A stretch of DNA of 64,000 bases from assembly GCA_963836785.1 (NCBI GenBank), contig CAWIKW010000001.1, forward strand, positions 124,001-188,000, given 5' to 3'. Within the stretch, counting starts at the first letter, position 1. The number at the start of each line of letters is the position of its first letter. The stretch comes from DASQPR01 sp963836785. Lineage in GTDB: Bacteria; Actinomycetota; Actinomycetes; Mycobacteriales; Micromonosporaceae. A program made the translations under genes and the position numbers. Below, in pieces: positions 1-10,048 of this stretch. Under the pieces are notes generated by a model. It ran no database searches. It was not told where the DNA came from and saw only the letters and a program-made list of their open reading frames with translations.

Positions 1-197
1 GCCTCGGCTCTGGTCATGTCTGGCATACGCCTAGCGTGCCGCAGCCAACGGGCGGGCGCGGCGAGTTTCCGGCGATCCGGCTGTGACAGATCCCGGTCGG
101 CCCACTGTCCACATCGGTCACCGGATATCGACGGACGTCTCGACAGGGTTAACACCGCGGTCGTAGGGTCGATCCACCGAAACATAGGGAGACCTCT

Positions 198-2289
198 ATG
201 AGACGTTCTGCCGGCATTGTCGCCGTAGCAACACTGTCCACCGTGGCCCTCGCCCTCTCGGCGGCGCCGGCGAACGCGGCGGCCGCGGATCACAGCGGCA
301 CCCGGCTCTCCCTCACCTCGGTCTCCAATCCGAAACCATCGCTGGTCAGCGGCGGGGACGTGCTGATCCGGGTGACCGGCAGCAGCCAGATCCCGACGCT
401 GACGGTCGACGGTCGGACCGCTGGGCGCGACCGCGCAGTCGCAACCGGACGGATCGTGGCTCGCGCTCATCAGCGGTCTGCGCAACGGCGCGCACCGCAT
501 TGACGCCAAGTCCGGTCGGCAGACAGCCGACCTCCGCATCACGAACCACCCGATCACCGGTCCGGTCTTCTCCGGCCCACAACAACTGCCCTTCATCTGC
601 GAGACGCAGGCCTACGGTCTGCCGCCGGCGACGTCTCCCGACTGCGCCGTGCCGACGCAGGTGTCCTACCTCTACAAGAACACCGCCGGCGCGTTCGTCG
701 GGCTGGCCGACCCGACCTCGGTGCCGGCCGACGCGGCCACGGCCGAGGTCAACGGCCGCGGCGTGCCGTACATCGTCCGGATGGAGCAGGGCACCATCGA
801 CCGGGCGGTCTACCAGATCGCAGCGCTCTACGACGGCACCGATCCGACACCGTTCCGGCCGGACGGCAGTTGGAACCGCCGGCTCGTCTACACGTTCGGC
901 GGCGGCTGCGACGGCGGGTTCCACCAGGGCAACACGACCGGCGGCGTGATCAACGATCTCTTCCTGGCACAGGGCTACGCGGTCGCGTCGTCCAGCCTCA
1001 ATGTGTTGAACAACAACTGCTCGACGATCATCTCGGCCGAGGCCGCGATGATGGTCAAAGAACATTTCATCGAGACGTACGGCCCGGTCGCGCACACGAT
1101 CGGCTGGGGCGGCTCGGGCGGCGCGATCCAGCAGTACGACATCGCCGACGCCTACCCGGGCATCCTTGACGGCATCGTGCCCGGCGTGTCGTTCCCGGAT
1201 CCGTTCACGACGCTCGGCCCGGTCACCGACTGCCGCCTGCTCGACACCTACTTCGCCGCGGCCGGCGGCACGTTCACGGCCGAGCAGCAACGGGCGGTCG
1301 CCGGTTTCACGTCGTACGACAGCTGCCAGTCGTGGGACGCGACGTTCGCCAACCGCATCACGGCCACGGACAGCTGTGACCCGTCGATCCCGGTGAACCT
1401 GCGCTGGGACCCGGTGACGAACCCGGACGGCGTCAAGTGCTCGGCCGCCGAGCAGTACGTGAACCAGCTCGGTCGCGACCCGCGCACCGGCTTCACGCGC
1501 AGCGTTCTCGACAACGTCGGCGTGCAGTACGGCCTCCAGGCGTTGACCGACAAGCAGATCACGGCGAAGCAGTTCGCCGACCTCAACGCGAGCATCGGCG
1601 GCTTCGACTACACCGGCAAGCCGGTAGCGCAACGGTCCACCGCCGACCCGAAGGCGCTCGCGGCGTCCTACCGCGACGACCTCGTGAACAGCGGCGGCCA
1701 GGGTCTCGGCGAGACCGCCGTGATCGACCAGCGGCTCGATCTCGACCTGGCCGGGTTCGGCAACGACATCCACACGACCGAGTGGTCGTACGTGATGCGA
1801 GCGCGCATGACCAAGGCCGGCACGGTCGGCAACCAGGTCATCATCGAAGACGGTCTCGCCACGATCGGCCAGGCCAGCGTGTACGAACTCGCGGCCATGG
1901 ACCAGTGGCTGTCCGCGATCGACGCCGACACGTCGCACCGACCGCTATCGGCCAAGGTGTCGGCCGACCGGCCGCACTCGATCACCGACGGGTGCTTCCT
2001 CGACAACGGGACGCTGGTGCACGAAACGTTGTCCTACACCGGTTCGGGGCAGTGCGCGAGCGCCTTCCCGGTGGCCTCGAACACCCGGTTGACCGCCGGC
2101 GAGTCGCTGTCCATGCCGGTCCTCAAGTGCGCGTTGCAGCCGCTGCGCTTCAGCGACTACCCGGTGACGTTCACCGACGCCGAGAAGGCGGAACTGCGGG
2201 CCGCGTTCCCGACCGGCGTGTGCGACTACACGCGTCGCGGACCGCACCAGCAGGAACCGGCGGGCACGTGGTTGACCTACAGCGGCTGA
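198..2289 (+). pseudogene. Secreted DUF6351 / tannase-like hydrolase, frameshifted
   Basis: An exported alpha/beta-hydrolase-like protein of the actinobacterial DUF6351 type. The ATG at 198 follows an AGGGAG ribosome site and opens a classic signal peptide (basic n-region, hydrophobic core, cleavage after about residue 27 at ANA/A). From about 430 to the stop at 2289 the coding signal continues in the +1 frame and includes a GGSGG nucleophile-type motif near nt 1110 and paired cysteines typical of a secreted enzyme. The first frame closes at 503 and the second frame has a stop at 364-366, so the shift lies between 367 and about 430 and is equivalent to one extra base. Enzyme activity is inferred from the fold only and the substrate is unknown. 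The gene may be intact in the organism if the shift is a sequencing error. Confidence 0.75.
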
Positions 2290-2305
2290 CTCGAGCGGCA
2301 CGCGA

Positions 2306-2320
2306 CGCGGCGTAGCCGCG
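2306..2320. terminator. Small hairpin between convergent genes
   Basis: CGCGGC and GCCGCG form a 6-bp stem around a 3-nt loop in the 61-nt gap between two convergent genes. There is no T-run, so a terminator role is only suggested by position. Confidence 0.35.
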
Positions 2321-2350
2321 GCGGTGCGAGATCGCGAGGCCGGATGGCCG

Positions 2351-3892
2351 TCAGGACTCTTCGGCGACCATCCGGCGCAGCTCGCGCTTGAGCACCTTGT
2401 GGCTCGGGCCGAGCGGCAGCTCGTCGACGAACCGTACGTGCCTTGGATATTTGTGCCGGCCGAGCCGTTCGCGGCTCCATGCGATCAGTTCGTCCTCGGT
2501 CGGCTTCGCGTCGGCGGTGCGGTCGAGCAGCACGACAGCGCAGATGTCCTCGCCGTGGACGTCGTCCGGAATGCCGATGACCGCCACCTGCGCGATCGCC
2601 GGGTGCCGGGCCAGCACCTCCTCGACCTCGCGGGGATAGACGTTGAACCCGCCCCGGATGATCATGTCCTTTTTACGGTCGACGATCGTGATCGAGCCGT
2701 TGCCGGCCTTCGTTCCGAGGTCGCCGGAGCGGAACCAGCCGTCGACGATCGCCTGAGCGGTCGCCTCGGGCCGGCCGCGATAACCGGTGAAGATGTTGTG
2801 CCCGCGGATGACGATCTCGCCGAGCTCACCGGCCGGCAGGAAGTCGATGCGATCCTCGACCTCGGCCCGGGCAATCTCGACCTCGACACCCCAGACCGGG
2901 TTGCCGATCGTGCCCGGCCGGACCCCGAAGTCCGGCTGGTTCGTCGTCGCGCTCGGTGAGGTCTCGGACAGTCCGTACCCTTCATAGACCGTCGTGGCGA
3001 ACGCGGCGTTGAAGCGTTCGAGCACCGCGACCGGCAATGACGCGCCGCCCGAGATGCACAGCCGCAACGCCGGCAACGCCTGGCGGCCGGCGGCGGCTTC
3101 GAGCAGGCCCACATACATCGTGGGTACGCCGTGAAAGACGTTGACGTGTTCGCGGACCATGAGGTCGATGGCGGCGTCGCCGGTGAACCGGGCCAGCAGC
3201 ACGAGCGTCGCGCCGAGGCGGAACGTCCCGTTCATGCTCACCGACTGCCCGAAGATATGGAACAGCGGCAGACACCCGAGGGCCACGTCGTCGCGCCGGG
3301 AGTCGTTGGCGTCGAACACGTTCACGGTGGCGTTCATGACGAGATTGAGATGCGACAGCTCGGCACCCTTCGGCTGGCCCGTCGTCCCGCTCGTGTAGAA
3401 CACGACGGCGATGTCCTCCGGCCGCCGGTCGGCATACCTCACAAGCGGCACACCGCCGGCCGCATCCAGTTGGGGCGCGTCGCTGTCGCCATCGGTGCGA
3501 TCGCCGACGCCGACGACGCGGATCCCGGCCTCCGCCGCGGCCGAGGTCCCCACTGCGAGTTGACTGGCGTCGGACACGAGCAGGCTCGCGCCGCTGTCCC
3601 GCAGGACGTACGCCATCTCCGGCGCGGTCAGCAGCAGGTGCACGGGCACGACCGTGGCGCCGGCGGCGAGGATGCCGTAATACGCTCGCGGAAACTCGGC
3701 CACATTCGGCGCGAGCAACGCGACCGTGTCACCCGGCGCCACGCCCAGTTCGCGGAGATGCCCGGCGTACGCGAGGGCTTGGCGCCACAGGTCGCCGTAC
3801 GTGATACGAGTGTCGCGATCGACGAGCGCAACCTTGTTCGGAAAGCGCCGCGCTGACTCGGCGAGCACGGCGGCGAGCGACAGAGTGGTCAT
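2351..3892 (-). CDS. Acyl-CoA synthetase (AMP-forming, FadD-like)
   Basis: A 513-residue adenylate-forming ligase that would activate a carboxylic acid to its CoA thioester via an acyl-AMP. The diagnostic motifs are all present: the P-loop YTSGTTGQPKG, the YGLSETSP motif, GWFRSGDLG and the C-terminal DRKKDMIIRGGFNVYP hinge with its catalytic lysine region. The start is the ATG at 3890-3892, which overlaps the stop of the acyl-CoA dehydrogenase by ATGA, so the two are translationally coupled. Length and motif order match medium/long-chain fatty acid ligases. With the dehydrogenase it makes a two-step beta-oxidation entry module. The divergent TetR gene and the palindrome at 5080 suggest acyl-CoA responsive control, which is inference. 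The acid chain type cannot be read from sequence. Confidence 0.9.
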   Translation of the reverse strand: MTTLSLAAVLAESARRFPNKVALVDRDTRITYGDLWRQALAYAGHLRELGVAPGDTVALLAPNVAEFPRAYYGILAAGATVVPVHLLLTAPEMAYVLRDSGASLLVSDASQLAVGTSAAAEAGIRVVGVGDRTDGDSDAPQLDAAGGVPLVRYADRRPEDIAVVFYTSGTTGQPKGAELSHLNLVMNATVNVFDANDSRRDDVALGCLPLFHIFGQSVSMNGTFRLGATLVLLARFTGDAAIDLMVREHVNVFHGVPTMYVGLLEAAAGRQALPALRLCISGGASLPVAVLERFNAAFATTVYEGYGLSETSPSATTNQPDFGVRPGTIGNPVWGVEVEIARAEVEDRIDFLPAGELGEIVIRGHNIFTGYRGRPEATAQAIVDGWFRSGDLGTKAGNGSITIVDRKKDMIIRGGFNVYPREVEEVLARHPAIAQVAVIGIPDDVHGEDICAVVLLDRTADAKPTEDELIAWSRERLGRHKYPRHVRFVDELPLGPSHKVLKRELRRMVAEES

Positions 3893-5073
3893 CGCGACTC
3901 CTTCGGTGCGGCGTTGAACGCGTCCACGCCGGTGAGCGCGCGGCCGATCAGTAGCTGCTGGATCTGGCTGGTTCCTTCGTACAGCGTCATCACGCGGGCA
4001 TCGCGCAGATACTTGCCCACCGGGTACTCGTCGATGTAGCCGTACCCGCCAAAGACCTGCAGCGCGTCGTTGGCCGCGCGGACCGCGGCCTCGCTGGCGT
4101 AGAGCTTGGCCATCGAAGCCTCGGTACCGAACGGCTCGCCGCGGTCGATGAGGTCGGCGACGCGCCACACCAACAACCGGGCCGCGGCCGTGTCGACGGC
4201 GATCCGGGCCAGCAACTCCTGAACGAGCTGGTGCGCGGCGATCGGCTTGCCGAACTGCGTCCGCTCCCCCGCGTACCGCACGGCGGCGTTCAGGCAGCCC
4301 TGCGCGATGCCGACGCAGCCGGCGCCGACCGACATGCGTCCCTTGTCCAGCGCCGACATCGCGATCCGGAAGCCCGTGCCCTCCGCGCCGACCCGCGCCG
4401 CATCCGGGACCCGAACACCGTCGAACGTGAGCTCGGCGGTCGGCTGCCCGCGCAGGCCGAGCTTGCCGTGGATCTCGCGCCGCGTCAGTCCCGGCGAATC
4501 CATCGGTACGAGGAACGCGGTCACCCCGCGCGGCCCCGGCCCACCGGTGCGGGCGAACAGCAGCACGACATCGGCCCACATGCCGTTCGTGATGAACATC
4601 TTCGAGCCCGAGATGGTCCAGCCGTCGCCGTCATTGTCCGTGTCGCGCACCGCGTGCGTCGCCAGCGACGCGGCGTCGGAGCCGGTGCCGGGCTCGGTCA
4701 ATCCGAAGCACGCGAGCGCCTCGCCGGTGCAGAGTCGCGGCAGCCATCGCTTCTGCTGGTCCGGCGTGCCGTACGCCGCGAGCGTCTTTCCGACGAGACC
4801 GAGCGACACCGAGACCAGGCCGCGCACGGCCGAGTCGCCGCGCCCCAACTCCTCCAGCACGAGGCAGTAGGTGAGGTGATCGCCGCCGCTGCCACCCATC
4901 TCCTCCGGGATCGTCAGCCCGAGCAACCCGAGGTCGCCGAGGCGGTTGACGACCGTACGGTCGATCGCCTCCCGGCGGTCCCACTCGGCGGCGTACGGCA
5001 CGATCTCGCGGTCGACGAAATCCGCCGCGAGCCGGCGTACCGCCTCCTGCTCGGGCGACAGCGACAAGTCCAT
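3889..5073 (-). CDS. Acyl-CoA dehydrogenase
   Basis: A 394-residue FAD-dependent acyl-CoA dehydrogenase, catalysing alpha,beta-desaturation of an acyl-CoA with electrons passed to ETF. Visible signatures are the FGLTEPGTGSDAA flavin/substrate region, the ALDKGRMSVGAGCVGIAQG helix with ERTQFGKPI following it, and the C-terminal FGGYGYIDEYP plus MTLYEGTSQIQ block that holds the catalytic glutamate. The gene is full length for the family and starts at the ATG at 5073. It is first in a two-gene operon with the acyl-CoA synthetase (4-nt overlap). The leader carries an inverted repeat next to a divergent TetR regulator. Short- versus long-chain specificity is not decidable here. Confidence 0.93.
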   Translation of the reverse strand: MDLSLSPEQEAVRRLAADFVDREIVPYAAEWDRREAIDRTVVNRLGDLGLLGLTIPEEMGGSGGDHLTYCLVLEELGRGDSAVRGLVSVSLGLVGKTLAAYGTPDQQKRWLPRLCTGEALACFGLTEPGTGSDAASLATHAVRDTDNDGDGWTISGSKMFITNGMWADVVLLFARTGGPGPRGVTAFLVPMDSPGLTRREIHGKLGLRGQPTAELTFDGVRVPDAARVGAEGTGFRIAMSALDKGRMSVGAGCVGIAQGCLNAAVRYAGERTQFGKPIAAHQLVQELLARIAVDTAAARLLVWRVADLIDRGEPFGTEASMAKLYASEAAVRAANDALQVFGGYGYIDEYPVGKYLRDARVMTLYEGTSQIQQLLIGRALTGVDAFNAAPKESR

Positions 5074-5079
5074 GGGCTT

Positions 5080-5098
5080 AAACTAGCGCTGCAAGTTT
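5080..5098. promoter_or_regulatory. Candidate TetR operator
   Basis: An imperfect 19-bp palindrome, AAACT-AGCGCTGCA-AGTTT, lies in the 78-nt divergent gap between the acyl-CoA dehydrogenase and the TetR gene. The outer five bases of each arm match perfectly and inner GC/GC positions also match. The AT-rich arms stand out in this GC-rich DNA. Position and symmetry fit an operator for the adjacent repressor. Confidence 0.55.
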
Positions 5099-5151
5099 TA
5101 TGGCGTAAAGACCAGTTGACCCGATCGTCGGCCGGCCGGCGCGGAGGTGCG

Positions 5152-5793
5152 ATGGCAAGACCCCGGCACCCGCTGTTGAGTCGTGAGCGGATCATCGACG
5201 TCGCTGGTGCGCTCGTTGACGCGCACGGTCTCGACGCACTGTCGACCCGGCGGCTTGCGAGCGAGCTCGGCGTCGCCGGCCCGTCGCTCTATCACCACTT
5301 CGCCACGAAGACCGACATCCTCGACGCCGTCGCGGACGCGGTCGTGGCTCAGGTCGACATTTCGTTCTTCGGCACGCACGACTGGCCGGACGCATTGCGG
5401 TTGTGGGGGCACTCCTACCGGAGCGCGCTGCTGGCCCACCCGAACATCGTTCCCTATCTGGCGCAGGGACCCGGACGCCGACCGGCGCAGCTGGCCATGG
5501 CCGACGCCGTCTACGGCGGCCTCGTCGACGCCGGTTGGCCACCGGTCCGCGCGACACACATCGGCGCTCTGATGCGCTACTTCGTCGCCGGGTCGGCGCT
5601 CGGCTCGTTCGCGCTCGGGTTCATCGACGACCCGCGGCTCTACGCCGAACGATATCCGCGCCTCGGACAGGCCCACCGCCTCGCCGGCCGCCAGGCGAGC
5701 GTCGATGACGGCGCGTTCGCCCTCGGGTTGGACGCGTTGATCGACGGGCTGGTGCACACGTACCAGGAAACCGTCGTCGCTCTGAAACACTGA
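5152..5793 (+). CDS. TetR family transcriptional regulator
   Basis: A 213-residue one-domain regulator. The N-terminal helix-turn-helix is clear: an RIIDVAGALVDAHGLDALSTRRLA segment is followed by ELGVAGPSLYHHFATKTDIL, the typical TetR recognition helix with its YHHF tail. The rest is a ligand-binding/dimerisation domain (TetR_C-like, hydrophobic helices). The ATG at 5152 is preceded by GCGGAGG, which fixes the start and removes a long in-frame upstream extension that has no coding character. It is divergent from the acyl-CoA dehydrogenase/synthetase operon and is the natural candidate to repress it and itself, probably released by an acyl-CoA or related lipid. That last step is inference. 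Confidence 0.9.
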   Translation: MARPRHPLLSRERIIDVAGALVDAHGLDALSTRRLASELGVAGPSLYHHFATKTDILDAVADAVVAQVDISFFGTHDWPDALRLWGHSYRSALLAHPNIVPYLAQGPGRRPAQLAMADAVYGGLVDAGWPPVRATHIGALMRYFVAGSALGSFALGFIDDPRLYAERYPRLGQAHRLAGRQASVDDGAFALGLDALIDGLVHTYQETVVALKH

Positions 5794-5797
5794 CCGC

Positions 5798-6846
5798 GTG
5801 CGTCGTGCCGCCGTGCTGTCGGTCATTGCCATGGCATCGATCGCCGTGGCCGGGCCATCTGCGGCTGCGGCCGCATCGCCGGCGACGGCCTGCGTCGTCA
5901 CCGACCATCGGATAATCGGGCTGTCCGGCCTGGTCGTCACGCGCACTGGTTACATCGCGATCTCGGACAGCAACACCGACAAGCGGGCGATCCGTGTCTG
6001 GCTCCTCGACCGGCACTGCCACGTCGTACGGTCGATCGCCTACCCGACGGCGGCGTACGACCCGGAGGACGCGGCGGTCGGCCGGGACGGCACCATCTAC
6101 GTGGCCGACATCGGCGACAACGCCAGTCGGCGCAGCTCGATCGGGCTCTGGCGCATCGCGCCCGGGAGCACGCGGCCGCATCTCTACCGGTACCGCTACC
6201 CGGACCACGCCCATGACGCCGAAGCGCTGCTGCTCGCGGCGGACGACAGCCCGATCTTCGTCACGAAGGAGCCGGGCGTGAGCCACCTTTTCGTGCCGAC
6301 CGGACCGGCCGATCCCAGCGGTCGTCCGGTCGCGCTGCGTCAGGTCGGCACCTTCACGCCGGTCGTCACGGGCACCACGAACGGGCTCGGCATCGTCGGC
6401 AATCTGCTCGTCACCGGCGGCGCGAACGCGCCGGACCGGACGAGTGTGGCACTGCGTACGTACTCCGACGCGTACGTCTGGGACGTGCCGGACGGTGACG
6501 TCGTCACGGCGATCACCACGACGTCACCACGGATCGTGCCGTTGCCGAACGAACCGCAGGGCGAGAGCGTCGCGTTCGACCCGACCGGCACTCGCCTCTT
6601 CACGGTCAGCGATCGCGAGACTTCGCCCGTGCACACGCCAATCCTGGCGTATGACGTACCCGCCGCGACCCGTCCGCCGTCTCCGTCGCCGTCGGCCGTT
6701 GCGGCCTCGCCCGTCCAGCACCGGTGCGCCGCCGGTCCAGCGGCCGGGCGTCGTTCCCGTACCAGTTGATCGCGGTTGGTGTGGCCGTGCTGGCGGTGGC
6801 CGCCGTGGCCGCCCGCGGCGCGCGCCGCCGCCGGCACGGACCCTGA
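5798..6846 (+). pseudogene. Secreted beta-propeller protein with C-terminal membrane anchor, frameshifted
   Basis: Starts at a GTG only 4 nt after the TetR stop. A signal peptide occupies residues 1-28 (hydrophobic core, AxA-type cleavage). The body (about residues 30-290) has repeated strand/turn units with DSNTDKRAIRVW, YDPEDAAVGRDGTIYVADIGDN and EPQGESVAFDPTGTRLFTVSDRE, as in extracellular propeller-type proteins. The apparent frame ends at 6769 after a Pro/Ser-rich linker. In another frame, nt 6760-6846 encode YQLIAVGVAVLAVAAVAA followed by an Arg-rich tail and a stop: a perfect membrane anchor with a cytoplasmic basic end. One indel between about 6660 and 6757 would join them. Function unknown; it probably is a cell-surface anchored protein. 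Confidence 0.6.
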
Positions 6847-6880
6847 CACGGGCTCAGCCACGTCGCCGTCCGCGGCGACG

Positions 6881-7925
6881 CTAGCCCAGCTTGTCGTTCT
6901 GCTCGGCGACGAGTTCCAGGGTGCGTTCGCGCGCGGCGTACCGCCGCAGGTCCTCGCCCTCATGTGCGGACGCGGCCGGGGCGATCATCACCTCGTCGGC
7001 GCCGAGACGTTCGGCGAACGCGCGCAGCCGCTCGACCGCGCCGACCGGCTCGTCGACGATCCAGGCCGGGCGCATGTCCGCGATGAGCTGCTCCTCGGCG
7101 GCCGTGGTCGCGGTGGCCGCCGCGTCCTCCACCGTGGACAGCGGCAGCATGGGCCGGCCGCTGCGCATGAATGCCATCCGCTGCAACTGCGGCCGGGCCA
7201 GCTCCTCGGCCTCGGCCGCTGTCGGTGCGACCACCGCGTTCACCGTGACCAGGATCTGCGGACTCGCGAGCACGTCCGACGGCGTGAAGCGGTTGCGGTA
7301 GAGGTCGAGCGCGCGCTCGGTACCGCTGCCGGCGAAGAAATGCGATGCGAACACGTACGGCAGGCCCAGCGCGGCCGCGAGCATGGCCGAGTAGTCCGAC
7401 GATCCGAGCAGCCAGATCGCCGGTGAGCTGGACGCGGCCGGGGTGGACCGCAGCTCGTACGACTGATCGTCGGCCAACCGCACCGACGCACCAGCCGGCG
7501 ACAGGAGGCTCTCGACCGCGCGCACGTTGGCGGGAAAGTCGTCGACGCCGGCGTTGCCCGCGCGACCGAGGACGGCCGAGACGACCGGGTCGCTGCCCGG
7601 TGCCCGACCGATGCCCAGGTCGATCCGCCCGGGCGCGAACGCCTCGAGCAGCGCGAACTGCTCGGCGACGATCAGGGGTGCGTGGTTCGGCAGCATCACG
7701 CCGCCGGAACCGATCCGGATGCGCTGCGTGTTGGCGGCCAGCATCGCCATGAGTACGGGCGGGATTCGTCGACCCGACCGACGGCATGTTGTGATGCTCG
7801 GCCACCCAATAGCGGTGGTATCCGAGATCGTCGGCGCGCCGGACGAGCGACAGCGATGCGGCGAGCGCGTCGGCGGTCGTCTGCCCGGTGCGTACGGTCA
7901 TCAGATCCAGGACGGATATTTTCAC
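6881..7925 (-). pseudogene. LLM-class flavin-dependent oxidoreductase, frameshifted
   Basis: A bacterial-luciferase-like (FMN or F420) monooxygenase. Translation from the GTG at 7925 gives a typical N-terminus (residues 1-52, including GYHRYWVAEHHNMP), and then the frame is lost. From about 7756 down to 6881 another frame continues with MLAANTQRIRIGSGG, NHAPLIVAEQFALLEAF and GRIDLGIGRAPG, all hallmark luciferase-like segments. The junction at 7757-7763 holds two GGG runs (CCC on the coding strand); removing one base gives a seamless N-P-P-V-L-M-A-M-L reading. It is therefore most likely a single-base insertion in a homopolymer. Substrate unknown. It converges on the beta-propeller gene, 34 nt away. 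Confidence 0.8.
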
Positions 7926-8000
7926 GGGTCTCCCCCAGCGCCTCGCGGGTCTCGTGGCCCGTGGAGAAGGCTATGCCGCACAGGGGTTCGATCCACACCG

Positions 8001-8028
8001 CCGGACGTGTGCTCTAGCGCACGTCCGG
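8001..8028. terminator. Strong hairpin terminator candidate
   Basis: CCGGACGTGTGC and GCGCACGTCCGG form a 12-bp stem (one mismatch) around the loop TCTA. It lies 41 nt beyond the stop of the minus-strand gene ending at 8069 and upstream of the next minus-strand gene, so it probably ends transcription of the former. A further direct copy of ACGTCCGG occurs at 8040-8047. Confidence 0.6.
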
Positions 8029-8068
8029 CTTGCGCGCGCACGTCCGGCTGTGCGGCGCCGACGCTCGC

Positions 8069-8710
8069 CTACGTCGCGACCGGATCGACTCGCGCCCGTT
8101 CGGATCCCTCGGCAAAGAACGCGGCCAGGGAATCCACGTCGCCGCGTTCGCGGAGCGGCACAGCGGCGCCAAACGGTGCCGTGGTCCAGAACTCCCCCGA
8201 TCGCGGATGCCATGGGGCGACATAGGCGTACGGCTCGCCGAGCCAACTGTCACCGAGAGAGACGCCGTAGTTGATCTCGTCCGCGGTGATGCCGAGGTCG
8301 AAGTGTTCGGGCCACAGAACCGGGGTCTCGGCCGGCTCGACCCGTCGCAGCGCGGCGTCACCGAGCGCCAGGCAGTCGGCCAGATACGCCGCCGCCGAGG
8401 CGTCGACATCGATCTCGTCGCCCGGGTCGGCACCGCTGCCGTCGTCGTACAGGCCGGTCGGGGCACCGACGTGCACGCCGGCCGCCGTCGCCAGGTCGGC
8501 GAGCGTGGTGTTGACCAGTGGCACTCGTACGCCATCGGCTACGAGATAGGCGCCGTCGACGCGGACATCGGGCTGGGCGATCGATGCGAACCCGCCCGGG
8601 ACCACACGCATCCGGATCGTGCCGGATTGGCGGTATTGCGGGCCGGCGACGACGAGCTCGGCCACGCCGTGCAGCGCCTGCCGCGTCGCGGTCAGATCTG
8701 TGTCGACCAT
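8069..8710 (-). CDS. Conserved hypothetical protein
   Basis: A 213-residue soluble protein without signal peptide or membrane segment. I do not recognise a named family with certainty. The C-terminal half has a distinctive conserved-looking block (LWPEHFDLGITADEINYGVS, then LGEPYAYVAPW) with several Trp/Tyr/His residues. The N-terminal half is a DUF-like beta-rich segment. Codon use is typical for the window and the start at the ATG at 8710 is plausible. A hairpin follows at 8001-8028, so it is probably a single-gene transcript. NAD kinase lies upstream on the same strand, 167 nt away. No function is claimed. Confidence 0.75.
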   Translation of the reverse strand: MVDTDLTATRQALHGVAELVVAGPQYRQSGTIRMRVVPGGFASIAQPDVRVDGAYLVADGVRVPLVNTTLADLATAAGVHVGAPTGLYDDGSGADPGDEIDVDASAAAYLADCLALGDAALRRVEPAETPVLWPEHFDLGITADEINYGVSLGDSWLGEPYAYVAPWHPRSGEFWTTAPFGAAVPLRERGDVDSLAAFFAEGSERARVDPVAT

Positions 8711-8877
8711 TGTCGCTCCTCGCCCTCGGGCGGCCCGGCCGCCGGTTCCCCGTTCGCCGCGGCTCCACGCCGCATCCGGAGCGGTCCGACCGGTGCCGGC
8801 GCCGCTTCGCCCAGTATCCGGCGACGGCGACGCCGGGACCGGCGCAACCCGCGACTCGGCCGGTACCGAATTGGACG

Positions 8878-9939
8878 TCAGCCCGGCCGGTCGTCGTGGG
8901 GGCCCGGATGTGCGAGGTCTTCGGGCAGTGGCTCGGCCGGCTGGTAGATCATCGGCGGATCGCCGTCGGCAAGGGCCGCGCGCGCGTCGGCGAGGCCGAA
9001 CCGGCTCCGGACGCGATCGAGGAACGCCGCGTCGCCGAGGCGGACGAGCCGGGCGCGCTGCGGCCCGGCATAGACGGAGACCCAGTCTCCGGGATCGAGG
9101 ACCCCGCGCAGCTGCCCGTCGACGCTGACGGCGACCTGGCCGGAGTGTTCGAGGACGCGTACGCCGACGCGCTGCTCGACGGAGAGCACCAGACTGCGGT
9201 TGAACACCATATGCGGCGCGACCGGGGTGAAAACCAGCGCATCGAGCTTCGGCGACAGGATCGGCCCACCGGCGGCAAAGCTGTACGCGGTCGAACCGGT
9301 CGGTGACGAGACGATGAGCCCGTCTGCCGAATACGAGGCGAACAGGTGCGAGTCGACATACACGGCGACGCTGGCCTGCCGGTCGCGGGCCAGCTTCTCG
9401 AACACGATGTCGTTGAGGGCGAGGATGTCCAGCGCCACGCCCCAGCCGACCTCGGCGGCCGTCCCCGGCCGGACCGGCGGCGACGGCAACGCCGGACCGC
9501 GCCCGTAATGCAACAGCGCGGCCATGCCCTCGGGAATCTCCAACGGCCGGGACGCCCGCATCGTCAACATCATCCGTGCGTCGACGTGGATCGAGTGATT
9601 GCCGACCGCGTCCAACGCCGCGTCCAGATCATCCACGGCGACCTCGGTGAGGAAGCCGACCCGGCCGACGTTGACGCCGAGGACGAGCGCACCGATCGGC
9701 GCCGCCACGCGTGCGCCGCGTAGGAACGTGCCGTCGCCGCCCACCGTGACGATGAGGTCGGGGTGGCCGGCCTTCTCCGCCTCGGCCCGCGCGCTGAGCC
9801 GACCGTTGTCGTCGTCCCACACGTCGATGTCCGCCGTCGGAATGCCGCGTTCTCTGGCCCAGCTCCGCACGCGGGCCGCGGCGTCCAGCGCGGCCTGCCG
9901 ACCGCCGTGCACTACCAACCCGATCCGCCCGACCGTCAC
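8878..9939 (-). CDS. nadK: NAD kinase (ATP-NAD kinase)
   Basis: A 353-residue NAD kinase making NADP from NAD and ATP or polyphosphate. The family motif VTVGGDGTFLRGARVA is near residue 85, followed by LGVNVGRVGFLTE. The second signature, DGLIVSSPTGSTAYSFAAGGP, forms the substrate pocket in the second half. The start is a GTG at 9939 preceded by AGGAG. The protein is somewhat longer than the usual 290-320 residues because of a Pro-rich C-terminal tail after the core domain (ending GPHDDRPG). In many actinobacteria nadK sits with recN/tlyA, which is not the case here, so this could be a second NAD-kinase paralogue. Confidence 0.92.
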   Translation of the reverse strand: MTVGRIGLVVHGGRQAALDAAARVRSWARERGIPTADIDVWDDDNGRLSARAEAEKAGHPDLIVTVGGDGTFLRGARVAAPIGALVLGVNVGRVGFLTEVAVDDLDAALDAVGNHSIHVDARMMLTMRASRPLEIPEGMAALLHYGRGPALPSPPVRPGTAAEVGWGVALDILALNDIVFEKLARDRQASVAVYVDSHLFASYSADGLIVSSPTGSTAYSFAAGGPILSPKLDALVFTPVAPHMVFNRSLVLSVEQRVGVRVLEHSGQVAVSVDGQLRGVLDPGDWVSVYAGPQRARLVRLGDAAFLDRVRSRFGLADARAALADGDPPMIYQPAEPLPEDLAHPGPHDDRPG

Positions 9940-10048
9940 GCCCCGCTCCTTCGCCGACCTCGCGGCCCGCTATCGATCTCGTGACAGTCAATCACCAGTC
10001 GGCGCTGACCGGGCCGGGGCCGCCGCCTTCACCGGTCGGGCGTAGCCC

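Noticed and set aside
16..201. Short open frame at the left edge
   Set aside because: Arg/Ser-rich without ribosome site or similarity, and it overlaps the promoter/ribosome site of the gene at 198.
7975..8030. tRNA-like T-arm (GGTTCGATCC)
   Set aside because: No A-box, anticodon arm or matching acceptor stem could be found around it.
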